Shown here in pieces: positions 1 to 7,470 of a stretch of 51,068 nucleotides of DNA; position 1 is the stretch's first letter, and every line of letters starts with the position of its first letter. A model generated the notes under the pieces. It saw only the letters and a program-made list of their open reading frames with translations, was not told where the DNA came from and searched no databases. The translations under genes were made by a program, and so were the position numbers. This DNA is from an uncultured Clostridia bacterium (GTDB lineage Bacteria; Bacillota; Clostridia; Christensenellales; UBA3700): positions 1-51,068 of the forward strand of contig CAMQWP010000014.1 in the NCBI GenBank assembly GCA_947038565.1, read 5' to 3'.

Positions 1-19
1 TAACTTTCTTCGCACTCAT
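1..19 (-). CDS. Start of a gene running off the left edge
   Basis: Only the first six codons are visible (MSAKKV). An ATG follows a good Shine-Dalgarno (GGAGGT, four bases before the start). It lies 65 bases downstream of the phage-tail-like gene in the same orientation, so it may be the next gene of the same phage-derived module. Nothing can be said about function from so few residues. Confidence 0.4.
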
Positions 20-84
20 AAGCACCTCCAACTATTAATATATAACAATATATCAAAAAACATAAATTACATGCATTCCTATTT

Positions 85-1083
85 TCATTTTTTATAACTG
101 ATTGACTTAATATTTTGTCTTAATGCACCGTCGAATTTAATGTCTGACTGCACTGTCATATATTTTCTCTCGTCTGCCGTAACTGATGGCAACTTCGCTA
201 CTAGTGAATTTCCTACGTCAAGTGATGTATCGCCTATCCACTCTGAGCTAAACATATCTCTACCATCCTGATATAAATCTATTAGTCTAAGTGCGACTTG
301 TTTTGCCTGAGATTCATTTACCATGTTTCCTGCTGAGTAGCTAAGGTACGTCCTATTTTCTATGGAAGACTGATTTCTTAATGAAAGGTCAGTGCTACTA
401 CTTTCTATCGGCACACCACTAATTGTCGCTTCACTATTTAGATTAACATTATTATTAGGAATAGCTACTTCGTAAAAAATCTTATTATCAGCTAGCACAG
501 CTTTTCTATCATTTAATACTTCATAATCTGCAGTGTCTTTTATTTCAATCTTCAAATCTATATACTTTGTATATTTTGTGACATACAGTCTATATATTCG
601 ATTGCTCCCTGCCTCGTCTAACTTATACTCTTCATCAGAGAAGTAGTATGTATCTAAAACTTTAGGATCATTACTTCCCTGACCCTCAATATATAATGCT
701 TCAAATTTGTACTCAACTACTTGCAGAGATACGTCCGTTGCAATAGCCTTACGTAAAGTCGGCTTTGACATGGTAAAGGCATTATCTGGAGATATCTTGC
801 TGACAGGGCACATTACTATCTGGTTATTAGAATCAACAGTTGACACTTCACCACTTGCATTTCGTTTAAAAATCTTGGCGTCATAGATATAGTATGATGA
901 GTCGGACATGTCCGACACTGCTCTTAACTTATCTTGATAGTCTACGAATATCTGGCTGAGAGTCGCTAATGCTACTTGCTCTAAAGCGCTTCTGATTGAC
1001 TGACCCTCAAGATATGGCTTAGCAATACTTATGGATAATTGCTTTAATTTGCAATAACCATGTCGATTTTGGCATGTTTTCAT
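85..1083 (-). CDS. Phage-tail-like protein, probably 5'-truncated
   Basis: A 332-residue product. The C-terminal third (about residues 245-330) resembles the end of phage tail/baseplate proteins: an alanine-rich helix with VALRLIDLYQDGRDMFSSEW, then GDTSLDVGNSL, the usual 'EW.GDP.LEVGD' pattern. The middle holds a segment like the D-N-x-F ... P pattern of tail-tip proteins. The first 15 residues (MKTCQNRHGYCKLKQ) do not look like part of such a protein. They are encoded by a 33-bp sequence repeated on the other side of agrB. The ATG lies two bases after the agrB stop and has no Shine-Dalgarno, so the start is doubtful. I infer that a tail gene lost its 5' part and was joined to the agr locus. 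Family placement is by pattern only. Confidence 0.5.
   Translation of the reverse strand: MKTCQNRHGYCKLKQLSISIAKPYLEGQSIRSALEQVALATLSQIFVDYQDKLRAVSDMSDSSYYIYDAKIFKRNASGEVSTVDSNNQIVMCPVSKISPDNAFTMSKPTLRKAIATDVSLQVVEYKFEALYIEGQGSNDPKVLDTYYFSDEEYKLDEAGSNRIYRLYVTKYTKYIDLKIEIKDTADYEVLNDRKAVLADNKIFYEVAIPNNNVNLNSEATISGVPIESSSTDLSLRNQSSIENRTYLSYSAGNMVNESQAKQVALRLIDLYQDGRDMFSSEWIGDTSLDVGNSLVAKLPSVTADERKYMTVQSDIKFDGALRQNIKSISYKK
1051..1083 (-). repeat. 33-bp imperfect direct repeat, copy 1 (3' of agrB)
   Basis: Plus strand begins GCAATAACCATGTCGATTTT and ends GGCATGTTTTCAT. A copy in the same orientation lies at 1734-1765 with four substitutions and one indel. The two copies bracket agrB of locus 1. 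Both contain the 9-mer CATGTCGAT. Confidence 0.75.
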
Positions 1084-1085
1084 AA

Positions 1086-1691
1086 TTATTTTTGATACAT
1101 ATCTATTTTGCTTTGATATTTATTCACAAGAATACCTAAAATCATCAAGATTGCAATACTAAATAATGCATAAGAAATTGAAAAGGCATAGTTTATCATA
1201 CCTTGAAAGCAGTGCAGCGGCAAAATTACAGTAATTATTAATACTACTAAAACATACATTCTTTTTCTCAACTTTGTTCTCTCTACCTTATCAATTGGTT
1301 TATTGATATTATCTATAGGACTCATTGCTATAATAACAAATAACGACGCTATTGATATTGATATTGATATATAATATAATATGTTTTGCGGCACAAATAT
1401 TTCCAACAATACAAATATCGAAAACAAAGTCATCAAACTTACAAAACACATTACATGGGTTTTAGCATGAACGCCACCACATACTCCTCTAAAGACTAAA
1501 AATGTTAAAGCAAATATAAATGTCTCTGCATATTGCTTTGTAATCATTCCTATTATTAAAATACCCATTGCATTAAGTATTGTTGATAGTAAAACTTCAA
1601 AACAGAAGTCGTACATTTCTTTTTCATCAGAGCCTATGATTTCTTTTTTAATAAAATAATCCCTCATTTTTATTGCTACATTTTTTAACAT
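1086..1691 (-). CDS. agrB: AgrB-type pheromone-processing peptidase, locus 1
   Basis: A 201-residue polytopic membrane protein of the AgrB family, which cleaves the AgrD propeptide and forms the thiolactone autoinducer. The family motif is present: R68-G-V-C-G-G-V-H75 ... C82, giving the catalytic His and Cys. About five hydrophobic segments follow. I start it at 1691 because GTGGAGG lies six bases upstream of that ATG; the longer reading frame (to 1718) starts within a hairpin. It follows agrC by 100 bases. No agrD follows or overlaps it: the next reading frame is a phage-tail-like protein. The orphan protease may act on a peptide encoded elsewhere, or locus 1 may be losing function. Family call is secure; activity is unknown. 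Confidence 0.92.
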   Translation of the reverse strand: MLKNVAIKMRDYFIKKEIIGSDEKEMYDFCFEVLLSTILNAMGILIIGMITKQYAETFIFALTFLVFRGVCGGVHAKTHVMCFVSLMTLFSIFVLLEIFVPQNILYYISISISIASLFVIIAMSPIDNINKPIDKVERTKLRKRMYVLVVLIITVILPLHCFQGMINYAFSISYALFSIAILMILGILVNKYQSKIDMYQK

Positions 1692-1696
1692 AAAAA

Positions 1697-1732
1697 TCCT
1701 CCACACAAATGTTAACACATTTACGTGGAGGA
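1697..1732 (-). promoter_or_regulatory. Hairpin sequestering the agrB ribosome binding site
   Basis: On the minus strand TCCTCCACGTAAATGT, loop GTTA, ACATTTGTGTGGAGGA: a 16-base stem with only two unpaired positions. The right arm contains the GGAGG that serves agrB. A transcript coming from agrAC would carry both arms and hide the ribosome binding site. A transcript starting inside the loop region (motif AAATGTGTTAACAT, shared with locus 2) would lack the left arm and leave the site free. The structure is seen directly; the switch is inferred. Confidence 0.7.
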
Positions 1733-1765
1733 CGCAATACTCATGTCGATTTTGGACGTTTTCAT
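1721..1765 (-). other. Possible 14-codon leader ORF before agrB
   Basis: ATG-AAA-ACG ... TAA, encoding MKTSKIDMSIASST, ends inside the left arm of the agrB hairpin. Translating ribosomes would open that hairpin. There is no clear Shine-Dalgarno, and the ATG sits within the direct repeats, so this may be chance. Confidence 0.2.
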
Positions 1766-1771
1766 GTCGAT
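1742..1771 (-). promoter_or_regulatory. Paired direct repeats with 21-bp period upstream of agrB (locus 1)
   Basis: CATGTCGAT occurs at 1742-1750 and again at 1763-1771 (plus-strand reading), exactly 21 bp apart, in the agrC-agrB gap and 51-80 bases before the agrB start. LytTR regulators such as AgrA bind pairs of about 9-bp direct repeats two helical turns apart next to a weak -35. The second agr locus has a different repeat pair with the same period and position. This is probably the AgrA site of an autoinduced agrB promoter; the -10 may lie in AAATGTGTTAACAT. Confidence 0.6.
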
Positions 1772-1791
1772 ATTAGACAAATTGCAACAAT

Positions 1792-3090
1792 TTATTCCAA
1801 ATTAAGAATTATATTTACAGTAAAATTATCATTTTTGATGCCATAATTGACTATTCCATTATATTTTACTGCAATTTCATTTACATTCTTCAGACCAAAA
1901 CCATGTAATGTCTTGTCAGTTTTAGTTGTTTTGAATCTTTTATTATTGTATTCCATTTTGTTAATTGAATTTTTTACAGTTATACTTATATATTTCCCTT
2001 GCCTCGCAATATTTAAATCTATAGTTTTAACATCATTGTTAATTTTGTCACATGCTTCAATGCTATTATCTAAAATATTACCTAATATTAGACACAAATC
2101 AATTGGATCAATTTTTACACCAGATATGTTTGCAGTATTTGTACTTACCAAAATACCACTGACTTTTGCTTTATTTACTTTAGATCTAACTAGAGCATCT
2201 ACAGTCGTTATTCCGCTATAAACAACATTATTAGCACTTTCTACGATTTCACATATTTCATCAATTTTTGACATCCCTCTGTCATGATCAATCTCCAACA
2301 GTCCTTTAATTGCATATAATTGATTTTTAAAATCGTGCATTGTTTTATTAACAAGGATTTGATTTGCAACATTGCTAGACTGATACTTTCGCTCCAAATC
2401 ATATAATAACAACTTCTTTTCTATAAACATCTGTTTCTCTTTTTGTTTAAGAACTGTATCAAACACTAGAAATACTAGAAGATTACTTACTATCAATGAC
2501 GCTGCACTAAAAAAAATAATAATTTTATCTGTCTCACCAGTACTAATTAAAATTTGCTTTGACAAACTATACAATATAAATATTGATGTTGCTGGCATAA
2601 CTATAAACGGGATCAAAAGAATTATTGATACTTTACCACTTTTGGGTTTAATGTAGTATTTAAGTAATTTGACTGTTATGTAAACTAATAATTTTGATAT
2701 TACAACACCGATTAAATATGCGATTATATTATCTTGAATGGCTTCAATAGTAATATTTAAAACGATAGAAATTACTATGCAAGTTCCCGCCTCAGTTACT
2801 ATTAAAAAAACATATATAAAGAAACAGCTAATAATATGTTTAAAACATCCAATTTTATACATTGGGATTGAATATAAATAAATTTGAATAATTGATATAA
2901 CGATAAATACTGCCTGAGTTTTAATTAACATTACTGATACAACATTCACAATAATATATATCAAACATAATAATAATCTAAAGCCCCAGTGAATATCCCT
3001 ACGTTTCCCAATTGTTGTGAAAAATACATCATATACCATTAATATTATTATTACAGATAAGATGTTAGCAAATATTTTCATAACTAACAT
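1792..3090 (-). CDS. agrC: AgrC-type sensor histidine kinase, locus 1
   Basis: A 432-residue membrane histidine kinase of the AgrC/GHKL class. About six hydrophobic segments fill residues 1-220 and form the peptide sensor. A dimerisation helix with the phospho-acceptor box (MHDFKNQL, His near residue 252) follows. The ATPase domain has the N box (LGNILDNSIEAC) and G box (GFGLKNV). The start ATG overlaps the agrA stop (ATGTTAG), indicating translational coupling; an alternative in-frame ATG lies three codons in. The expected ligand is a cyclic peptide, but this locus has no agrD, so it may respond to the peptide of locus 2 or of another strain. The kinase call is secure; the ligand is open. 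Confidence 0.93.
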   Translation of the reverse strand: MLVMKIFANILSVIIILMVYDVFFTTIGKRRDIHWGFRLLLCLIYIIVNVVSVMLIKTQAVFIVISIIQIYLYSIPMYKIGCFKHIISCFFIYVFLIVTEAGTCIVISIVLNITIEAIQDNIIAYLIGVVISKLLVYITVKLLKYYIKPKSGKVSIILLIPFIVMPATSIFILYSLSKQILISTGETDKIIIFFSAASLIVSNLLVFLVFDTVLKQKEKQMFIEKKLLLYDLERKYQSSNVANQILVNKTMHDFKNQLYAIKGLLEIDHDRGMSKIDEICEIVESANNVVYSGITTVDALVRSKVNKAKVSGILVSTNTANISGVKIDPIDLCLILGNILDNSIEACDKINNDVKTIDLNIARQGKYISITVKNSINKMEYNNKRFKTTKTDKTLHGFGLKNVNEIAVKYNGIVNYGIKNDNFTVNIILNLE

Positions 3091-3788
3091 ATAACCACCC
3101 CGGAGATAAATATCCTGAATTTTTCTTTCACATCCTTCAAGTTTCTTTTGCTTATTTGTATAATTTCTCCAGAATTCAAATATATAAGATTAGCATTGAT
3201 TTTGTCTATAGATTTCAAATTGACTATAAAACTATTATGCACCCTTATAAAATCATATTCTATCAATTTATTATTAATCTCATCCATTCTGCCCACACTT
3301 AGTTGAATGTTATTATCTGTACAATGTATCTTTACTTTTCGACTATTGTATTCAATATACTCTACATCCCCGACATTTACAAAAGATTCAAACCCTTTCC
3401 ACCTTACAACAATTTGATTCTTTTGCTTTTTAATTTTTTCTATAGCACGCTTAACTTGATCTACAATACTTTGATTATCAAAAGGCTTCAGTATGTACTG
3501 GAATGGTGCAGTTTGCATAGCTTGAGTTATACAATCAATATGACTAGTAATGAATATCACTAATGTTCTACATTTCTTTTCTTTTAATCGTGTAGCTACA
3601 TCCACCCCATTAATTCCACTCATTTCTATATCTAAAATAATTATGTCAAAATCTAATTCTTCCACTGATAACAAATCTTCTCCACAATCATACAAATTAA
3701 TTTCAACACAATCAAAATTAGCAGTCACTATTTTAAGAAACTGCTCTCTATAAAAACTCTCATCATCGCAAATTGCTATTTTTATCAT
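3084..3788 (-). CDS. agrA: AgrA-type LytTR response regulator, locus 1
   Basis: A 234-residue response regulator. An N-terminal receiver domain (MIKIAICDDE acidic pocket, phospho-Asp in FDIIILDIEMSG, Lys in ILKPF) is followed by a LytTR DNA-binding domain (from about residue 135: EYIEYNSRKVKIHC ... YDFIRVHNSFIVNL). I start it at 3788; the in-frame TTG five codons upstream would overlap the likely ribosome binding site GGGTGGTG. It is the first gene of the operon and ends in TAG overlapping the agrC start. It should receive phosphate from AgrC and bind the 21-bp-spaced repeats before agrB. The promoter and leader are near copies of those of agrA in locus 2. Confidence 0.93.
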   Translation of the reverse strand: MIKIAICDDESFYREQFLKIVTANFDCVEINLYDCGEDLLSVEELDFDIIILDIEMSGINGVDVATRLKEKKCRTLVIFITSHIDCITQAMQTAPFQYILKPFDNQSIVDQVKRAIEKIKKQKNQIVVRWKGFESFVNVGDVEYIEYNSRKVKIHCTDNNIQLSVGRMDEINNKLIEYDFIRVHNSFIVNLKSIDKINANLIYLNSGEIIQISKRNLKDVKEKFRIFISGVVIC

Positions 3789-3842
3789 TTGTTCACCACC
3801 CAATTAATCAAACGGCAAATACTGCCATTAATATATAATCCA

Positions 3843-3871
3843 ATTATAGCATATATTATTTTATTATTCAA
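3843..3871 (-). promoter_or_regulatory. Sigma-A promoter of agr locus 1
   Basis: Minus strand TTGAAT, 17-base spacer, TATAAT, followed by TTGGATTATATATTAATGGC, a leader shared with the locus 2 promoter. The -35, spacing and -10 are identical in both loci. Confidence 0.8.
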
Positions 3872-3935
3872 CATATTTGCATTTATATTTATTAAAGTAA
3901 TGATACTAATACACGCATACACGGAATAAAATAAT

Positions 3936-4032
3936 TGTCATAAACTTAACATAAAGTCTAAATATGTGCTTTCGAGATTTCATTACAATTTAAAGAGTAT
4001 ATTTTAGTCGTCTCAGGAACTTAAATTGCAAT
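3936..4032 (-). promoter_or_regulatory. Conserved block upstream of agr locus 1
   Basis: Two parts are shared with 41309-41408. First, tandem 11-bp repeats on the minus strand (TTTATGTTAAG then TTTATGACAAT), resembling AgrA half-sites, about 65 bases upstream of the -35. Second, about 70 bp (3963-4032) that differ from locus 2 at about one position, although the DNA between block and promoter has diverged. The block ends where an IS21-type fragment begins. A regulatory role, or a duplication endpoint, would explain it. Confidence 0.55.
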
Positions 4033-4268
4033 TTTGAAGTTTCGTCTATAAAGAAACGAAAACTAGACAACATGGGTAGAATATATTTAGATAATAAGAT
4101 TAGCTACTTCATTTCACCTACACTTGCGTACAAAACAATTCAAATTAAGGTAACTCATGAAACGATCTCTTTCTATACCATACAAGGCGAACTGATTTGC
4201 GAAACTACTCGCATATACGGCAAAAACGGCTCGAGATATATCAATCCCAAGCCATATCTTGAACTATG
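4033..4268 (+). pseudogene. Internal fragment of an IS21-type istA
   Basis: Matches the 3' part of the istA at 5355-6650 (its bases about 6281-6516) with few changes. The encoded peptide runs from MGRIYLDNKISYF to NPKPYLEL. Both ends are cut: on the left it joins the conserved agr upstream block, on the right it stops at GAACTATGA and joins the end of the RHS fragment. The catalytic residues are absent, so it is inert. Differences from the full copy (for example GEC..ICET versus GELIGET) show that it is not a very recent duplicate. Confidence 0.85.
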
Positions 4269-4729
4269 ATTTTCTTTGGTGCTGCAGCGTCAGGATGAGG
4301 TAGTGTTAAAATCTCTTTTTTATTACCAACTCTAGCAACATCATCTATTTTATCTACTGACTTAACTTTAGATGCACTAGATGTATAAAGTGCTTTGTGA
4401 GGTGACTTGAAGGCTTTGCCGGCACCATATCCGCCAGTTATCGCTCCAGTGACAGCACCGTACATAAATCCATCGGCTGCACCTTCTACCATTCCTGATA
4501 GTATCCCTGCCGTGCCACCTTCTATATATCCAGTGATACCGCCGACGACTGCTCCCTCGGCTGCACCTAATGCGGCTCCGACTATTGCTCCCTTTAATGC
4601 TCCGACCGCAACTGCTGCAACTGCACTTCCTGCCCTTGCTGTAACTACTGTAATAGCTGCTACTGCCGCGACAACTACAATAACTCCTATGCCAATTAGC
4701 AACTTTTTCCACCATGATTCTTTTTGATT
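4241..4729 (-). pseudogene. RHS pre-toxin linker fragment
   Basis: An open frame without a proper start reads ESWWKKLLIGIGVIVVV, then about 75 residues of alanine/glycine-rich repeats (GAIVGAALGAAEGAVVGG and similar). This is the glycine-zipper linker that follows the RHS core and precedes the variable toxin domain in polymorphic toxins. After it come about 45 residues (KAFKSPHKALYTSSASKVK...) and the frame ends inside the IS21 fragment. No RHS core lies upstream: the frame runs into repeat DNA with a stop at 4730. It is therefore a toxin gene piece that has lost both its core and its toxin domain. The related RHS core at 17.9-22.3 kb lacks exactly this kind of linker. Confidence 0.6.
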
Positions 4730-4814
4730 TTAATCAAATATCAGCACATTAAAAAAAGCACCAAAACATTATGTTTTAGCACCTTTTCGATAGTTTTTTG
4801 ATTGTTTTTGATTC

Positions 4815-4922
4815 TTTGCATAGGGGGTTAATACCCCGTTTTGATTCTTGATATATTTTGTATGAGTTTACCCCCCCGCTGTTAGAACCAATCCCCCAGA
4901 CGATTTGACCTCCCCCCCCCAC
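4815..4922 (+). repeat. Poly-C repeat segment, copy 1
   Basis: Contains GGGGTTAATACCCC (a small hairpin), TTACCCCCCCGCTG, AATCCCCCAGACG and a run of nine C. Near-identical at 22568-22675 and partly at 47585-47671. In all three cases it lies beside IS21-type sequence. It encodes nothing visible. Confidence 0.8.
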
Positions 4923-5123
4923 CATCAATACTATATGCAATTAAAATTACTTTATATGCATATATTTGAATCTATATGCATATTCCACATTACTATTTGA
5001 GCAGTATTTAATTATCAAAAGCAATCACATATCAAAAGATAGCATTCAAAATATCATAAATTTTATTATTAATTCACGGATTGCCCTATCTTTTATGATC
5101 ACACTTGTTAGTCAACTAACAAA

Positions 5124-5220
5124 GCGTCCAATTTTACCTTTATTTTCGTCCAATTCCACTTGCATTTCCGTCCAATTCCATACGCTAAAAGCGTCCAATT
5201 CACTCTAGAAATTGGACGCT
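5124..5220 (+). repeat. CGTCCAATT box array at the IS21 left end
   Basis: Boxes start near 5124, 5146, 5168 and 5191, with an inverted AATTGGACGC at 5210. The last pair forms a stem (AGCGTCCAATT / AATTGGACGCT) followed by TTATTTA. The array recurs in the second copy near 22918-23036. The spacing of about two helical turns suits a transposase binding one face of the DNA. Confidence 0.7.
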
Positions 5221-5354
5221 TTATTTACTCTATTTTATTAAATTTTAATTGTTCTTTTTATGCATTTAAACTTGCATTCGCATCGAACTCTTACGCTTGT
5301 TTATAATATAATTATAGCATAACTAATCAATTAAATCAAGCTAAGGAAAAAATT

Positions 5355-6650
5355 ATGTTAATTATTAAAGAAATCAACAAAATCAAAGACATGTATTATG
5401 AGAAACATTATTCGGTTACTTTCATATCTCGCTCTATGAAAATAAGCAAAAGCACTCTCTATAAGTATCTGAAGTCTTACAACTTCAGTCCTGGAATTAC
5501 AATAAAGCATAACAGCAAAAATAAATCACTTCCTTATAAGGATATTGTTGTTAGTTATCTAGAGGAAGATAGGAAACATCATCACAAGCAAAGACACACT
5601 GCCAGACGCGCCTACGATCGCCTTAAAGAAGAGTTTTCTGACTTTGACGCATCTTTGTCAGCATTCACTCTTTTCTTTCGAGAACTCAAGCAGGAGGTCT
5701 TTCAGCTACACAATGGTTACTTGCCTCTATCTCACTCAGCAGGAGAATGCCAAGTTGACTTAGGCGAATGCAGTTACGAGCTAGGTGGGAATAAAATTCA
5801 TGGTTATAACATGGTTGCTACTTTTCCATACTCGAATGCTAGTTACTGTAGCCTATTGCCGGCAAAGAATACTGAATGCATTCTTTACTCACTCAAGCAG
5901 ATATTTGAATACATCTGTGGAGTACCACATACAATATGGTTTGACAATGACACAGCATTAGTCTCGATTAAAAATGAAGATACAATCATCAGATATTTTC
6001 AAGATACATTTATTAGATTTAAGCTACACTATAACTTTAAGGATGTATTCTGCTCTCCTCGAAAGGGTAATGAGAAGGGTTGTGTTGAGGCTGGCATCAG
6101 GTACATGCGTAGAAATTTACTAGTACCAGTTCCATCTTTTGACAATCTGACTGATTATAACAAACTCTTACTTGACAGAGCAACGGAACTACACAACCGT
6201 GCGCATTATATTACTGAGCAAAATATTTGCGACATGCACTTCGAGGACTTAAATGAACTTAACCCATTACCACAAATACCATTTGAAGTTTCATCTATAA
6301 AGAAACGAAAACTTGACAACATGGGAAGAATATATTTAGATAATAAAATCAGCTACTTCATTTCACCTACACTCGCATACAAAACAATCCAAATTAAAGT
6401 TACTAATGAAACAATCTCTTTCTATACCATCCAAGGCGAACTGATTGGCGAAACTACTCGCATATACAGCAAAAATGGCTCGAGATATATTAATCCCAAG
6501 CCATACCTTGAACTATTATTAAACAAACCCAATGCCATACTTAACTTCGACCTCTCTGATATTGTTGGTGCAGATATTGCAGCACTACTGATATCGTTAA
6601 CCACCGAAGAACGGGGTATTAAAATCAGAGAACTAATCAGCCAACTATGA
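5355..6650 (+). CDS. istA: IS21 family transposase IstA
   Basis: A 431-residue transposase. An N-terminal helix-turn-helix (residues about 18-42, ISRSMKISKSTLYKYL) is followed by the DDE core: D in ECQVDLGE, D in IWFDNDTA and E in NEKGCVEAG. A small C-terminal domain completes it. The reading frame is intact and starts after AAGGAAAAA. IstA normally needs the AAA+ partner IstB, encoded by an overlapping downstream gene. Here istA is followed at once by the YwbE-like gene in the opposite direction, and the only istB in the window (47.9-48.6 kb) is broken. So the protein may be made, but transposition on its own is doubtful. It is the only rightward protein-coding gene I can support in the first 40 kb. 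Confidence 0.92.
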   Translation: MLIIKEINKIKDMYYEKHYSVTFISRSMKISKSTLYKYLKSYNFSPGITIKHNSKNKSLPYKDIVVSYLEEDRKHHHKQRHTARRAYDRLKEEFSDFDASLSAFTLFFRELKQEVFQLHNGYLPLSHSAGECQVDLGECSYELGGNKIHGYNMVATFPYSNASYCSLLPAKNTECILYSLKQIFEYICGVPHTIWFDNDTALVSIKNEDTIIRYFQDTFIRFKLHYNFKDVFCSPRKGNEKGCVEAGIRYMRRNLLVPVPSFDNLTDYNKLLLDRATELHNRAHYITEQNICDMHFEDLNELNPLPQIPFEVSSIKKRKLDNMGRIYLDNKISYFISPTLAYKTIQIKVTNETISFYTIQGELIGETTRIYSKNGSRYINPKPYLELLLNKPNAILNFDLSDIVGADIAALLISLTTEERGIKIRELISQL

Positions 6651-6842
6651 TTAAATAATCTCTTGCACTCTGCCTACTTGACCGTCGGTCAACATCACTT
6701 TAATTCCATGTGGATGAGTGCTACTATTAGTTAATAATTTAGATACTACACCTTCAGTTAGCTTGCCAGTTCTCTGATCAGCTTTTAACACTATCCTTAC
6801 CGTTGCACCAATCTTTACATCTGCTCTATTCTTTCCATTCAT
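6651..6842 (-). CDS. ywbE: YwbE family protein (DUF2196)
   Basis: A 63-residue protein matching the small YwbE family: NGKNRADVKIGATVRIV, then GKLTEGVVSKLLTNS, HPHGIKVMLTDGQVGRVQEI. The fold is predicted to be a small beta-barrel, and the biochemical role is unknown. I start it at 6842 because AAGGAGTGAATTTT precedes that ATG; a start three codons upstream lacks such a site. Its stop codon directly abuts the istA stop (6650/6651), so the element's right end lies at the very end of this gene without having cut it. It lies 22 bases after the RNase III-like gene and may be co-transcribed with it. Confidence 0.85.
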   Translation of the reverse strand: MNGKNRADVKIGATVRIVLKADQRTGKLTEGVVSKLLTNSSTHPHGIKVMLTDGQVGRVQEII

Positions 6843-6864
6843 AAAATTCACTCCTTATAATTCC

Positions 6865-7425
6865 TCATTGTGCAATTAAATTCAAACAACCCATTCTTTT
6901 TACGAAGTCATATATAACTTCAAAACTATTGTTTTTTACGAGAAATACTGCACCGATTAATGCTTCTACTGATGTAGCAATATACTTTTGTGAAGTATCA
7001 AATGTATCGGAGTTTGCATTTTTAGTATGATAATCGTTTTTTCGTTGACAATCTGATTGATTATATTTAAGAAAATTTAAAAAATCAAATGATTCAGCAA
7101 TCCCAACTAAAAATTCATCTGATTCAATAGACTGTCTTATATTAGTAATATAGCGAGTCTCATTTTTATACAAGTAAAATGTTTGCACTGCTTTTAGCAC
7201 TCCATCACCTAAAGTTGCCAATCTATCGTTAGTTTCTATAACGCTAACTTGTTTAAATTTTTCTTGCAATACATTTTTATATGACTTGTCTGTCAATGCT
7301 AGTTGAATTAATTCATTTTCGATATGCATATCAAATTCTAACAATAATTTACTTAATATCATTTTTACATCCTTTTCCGTTAGCATTGCTCCTACGATAA
7401 AATATACTCCATCTAATATTAACAT
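6865..7425 (-). CDS. RNase III-like protein with degenerate active site
   Basis: Up to 186 residues. The RNase III signature is recognisable as NDRLATLGDGVL (usual NERLEFLGDAVL) and the second motif as YIATSVEALIGAVFL (usual ILADTVEALIGGVFL). Relative to E. coli RNase III, E41 becomes Ala and D114 becomes Thr, while D45 and E117 are kept. Two of the four metal-binding residues are lost, so cleavage is doubtful. There is no C-terminal double-stranded-RNA-binding domain. The start is uncertain: the ATG at residue 22 has AAGGA seven bases upstream and fits the domain start; the first ATG has no site. It lies 46 bases after hsdR in the same direction and may be co-transcribed. It may be a binding-only protein. 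Confidence 0.65.
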   Translation of the reverse strand: MLILDGVYFIVGAMLTEKDVKMILSKLLLEFDMHIENELIQLALTDKSYKNVLQEKFKQVSVIETNDRLATLGDGVLKAVQTFYLYKNETRYITNIRQSIESDEFLVGIAESFDFLNFLKYNQSDCQRKNDYHTKNANSDTFDTSQKYIATSVEALIGAVFLVKNNSFEVIYDFVKRMGCLNLIAQ

Positions 7426-7470
7426 TTCAATTTTTCACATACATTATATTCATACTAATATATGTCATAC

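Larger units (their letters stand above)
4727..6650 (+). mobile_element. IS21-type element, istA-only copy
   Basis: From 4727 the sequence is repeated at 22471 for about 690 bp. The noncoding left part holds a palindrome AAAACATTATGTTTT between AGCACC direct repeats, a poly-C segment (4815-4922), and four CGTCCAATT boxes at 22-23 bp spacing (about 5125-5200) plus one inverted copy, ending as an 11-bp stem (5190-5220). Multiple short repeats at the end are typical transposase-binding sites of IS21 elements. The stem can block read-through transcription. The right end is cut immediately after the istA stop and istB is missing. I see no target-site duplication. Confidence 0.65.

Noticed and set aside
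1721..1765. Leader peptide MKTSKIDMSIASST as the missing AgrD of locus 1
   Set aside because: It lacks Cys or Ser in a thiolactone context and any PKxP recognition motif, and it has no ribosome binding site.
1030..4262. A 14-mer AAGCCATATCTTGA shared by the phage-tail-like gene and the IS21 fragment
   Set aside because: A match of this length in AT-rich DNA is expected by chance in 51 kb, and the flanks do not match.
4377..4727. Reading frames in two other phases over the RHS linker
   Set aside because: Low-complexity shadows of the Gly/Ala repeats; the phase that gives the glycine-zipper pattern is the real one.
4751..4783. Possible terminator in the IS21 left end (AGCACC ... AGCACC with an A run)
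   Set aside because: The outer AGCACC units are direct, not inverted. Only the 7-bp AT-rich AAAACAT/ATGTTTT pairs, which is too weak for a terminator.
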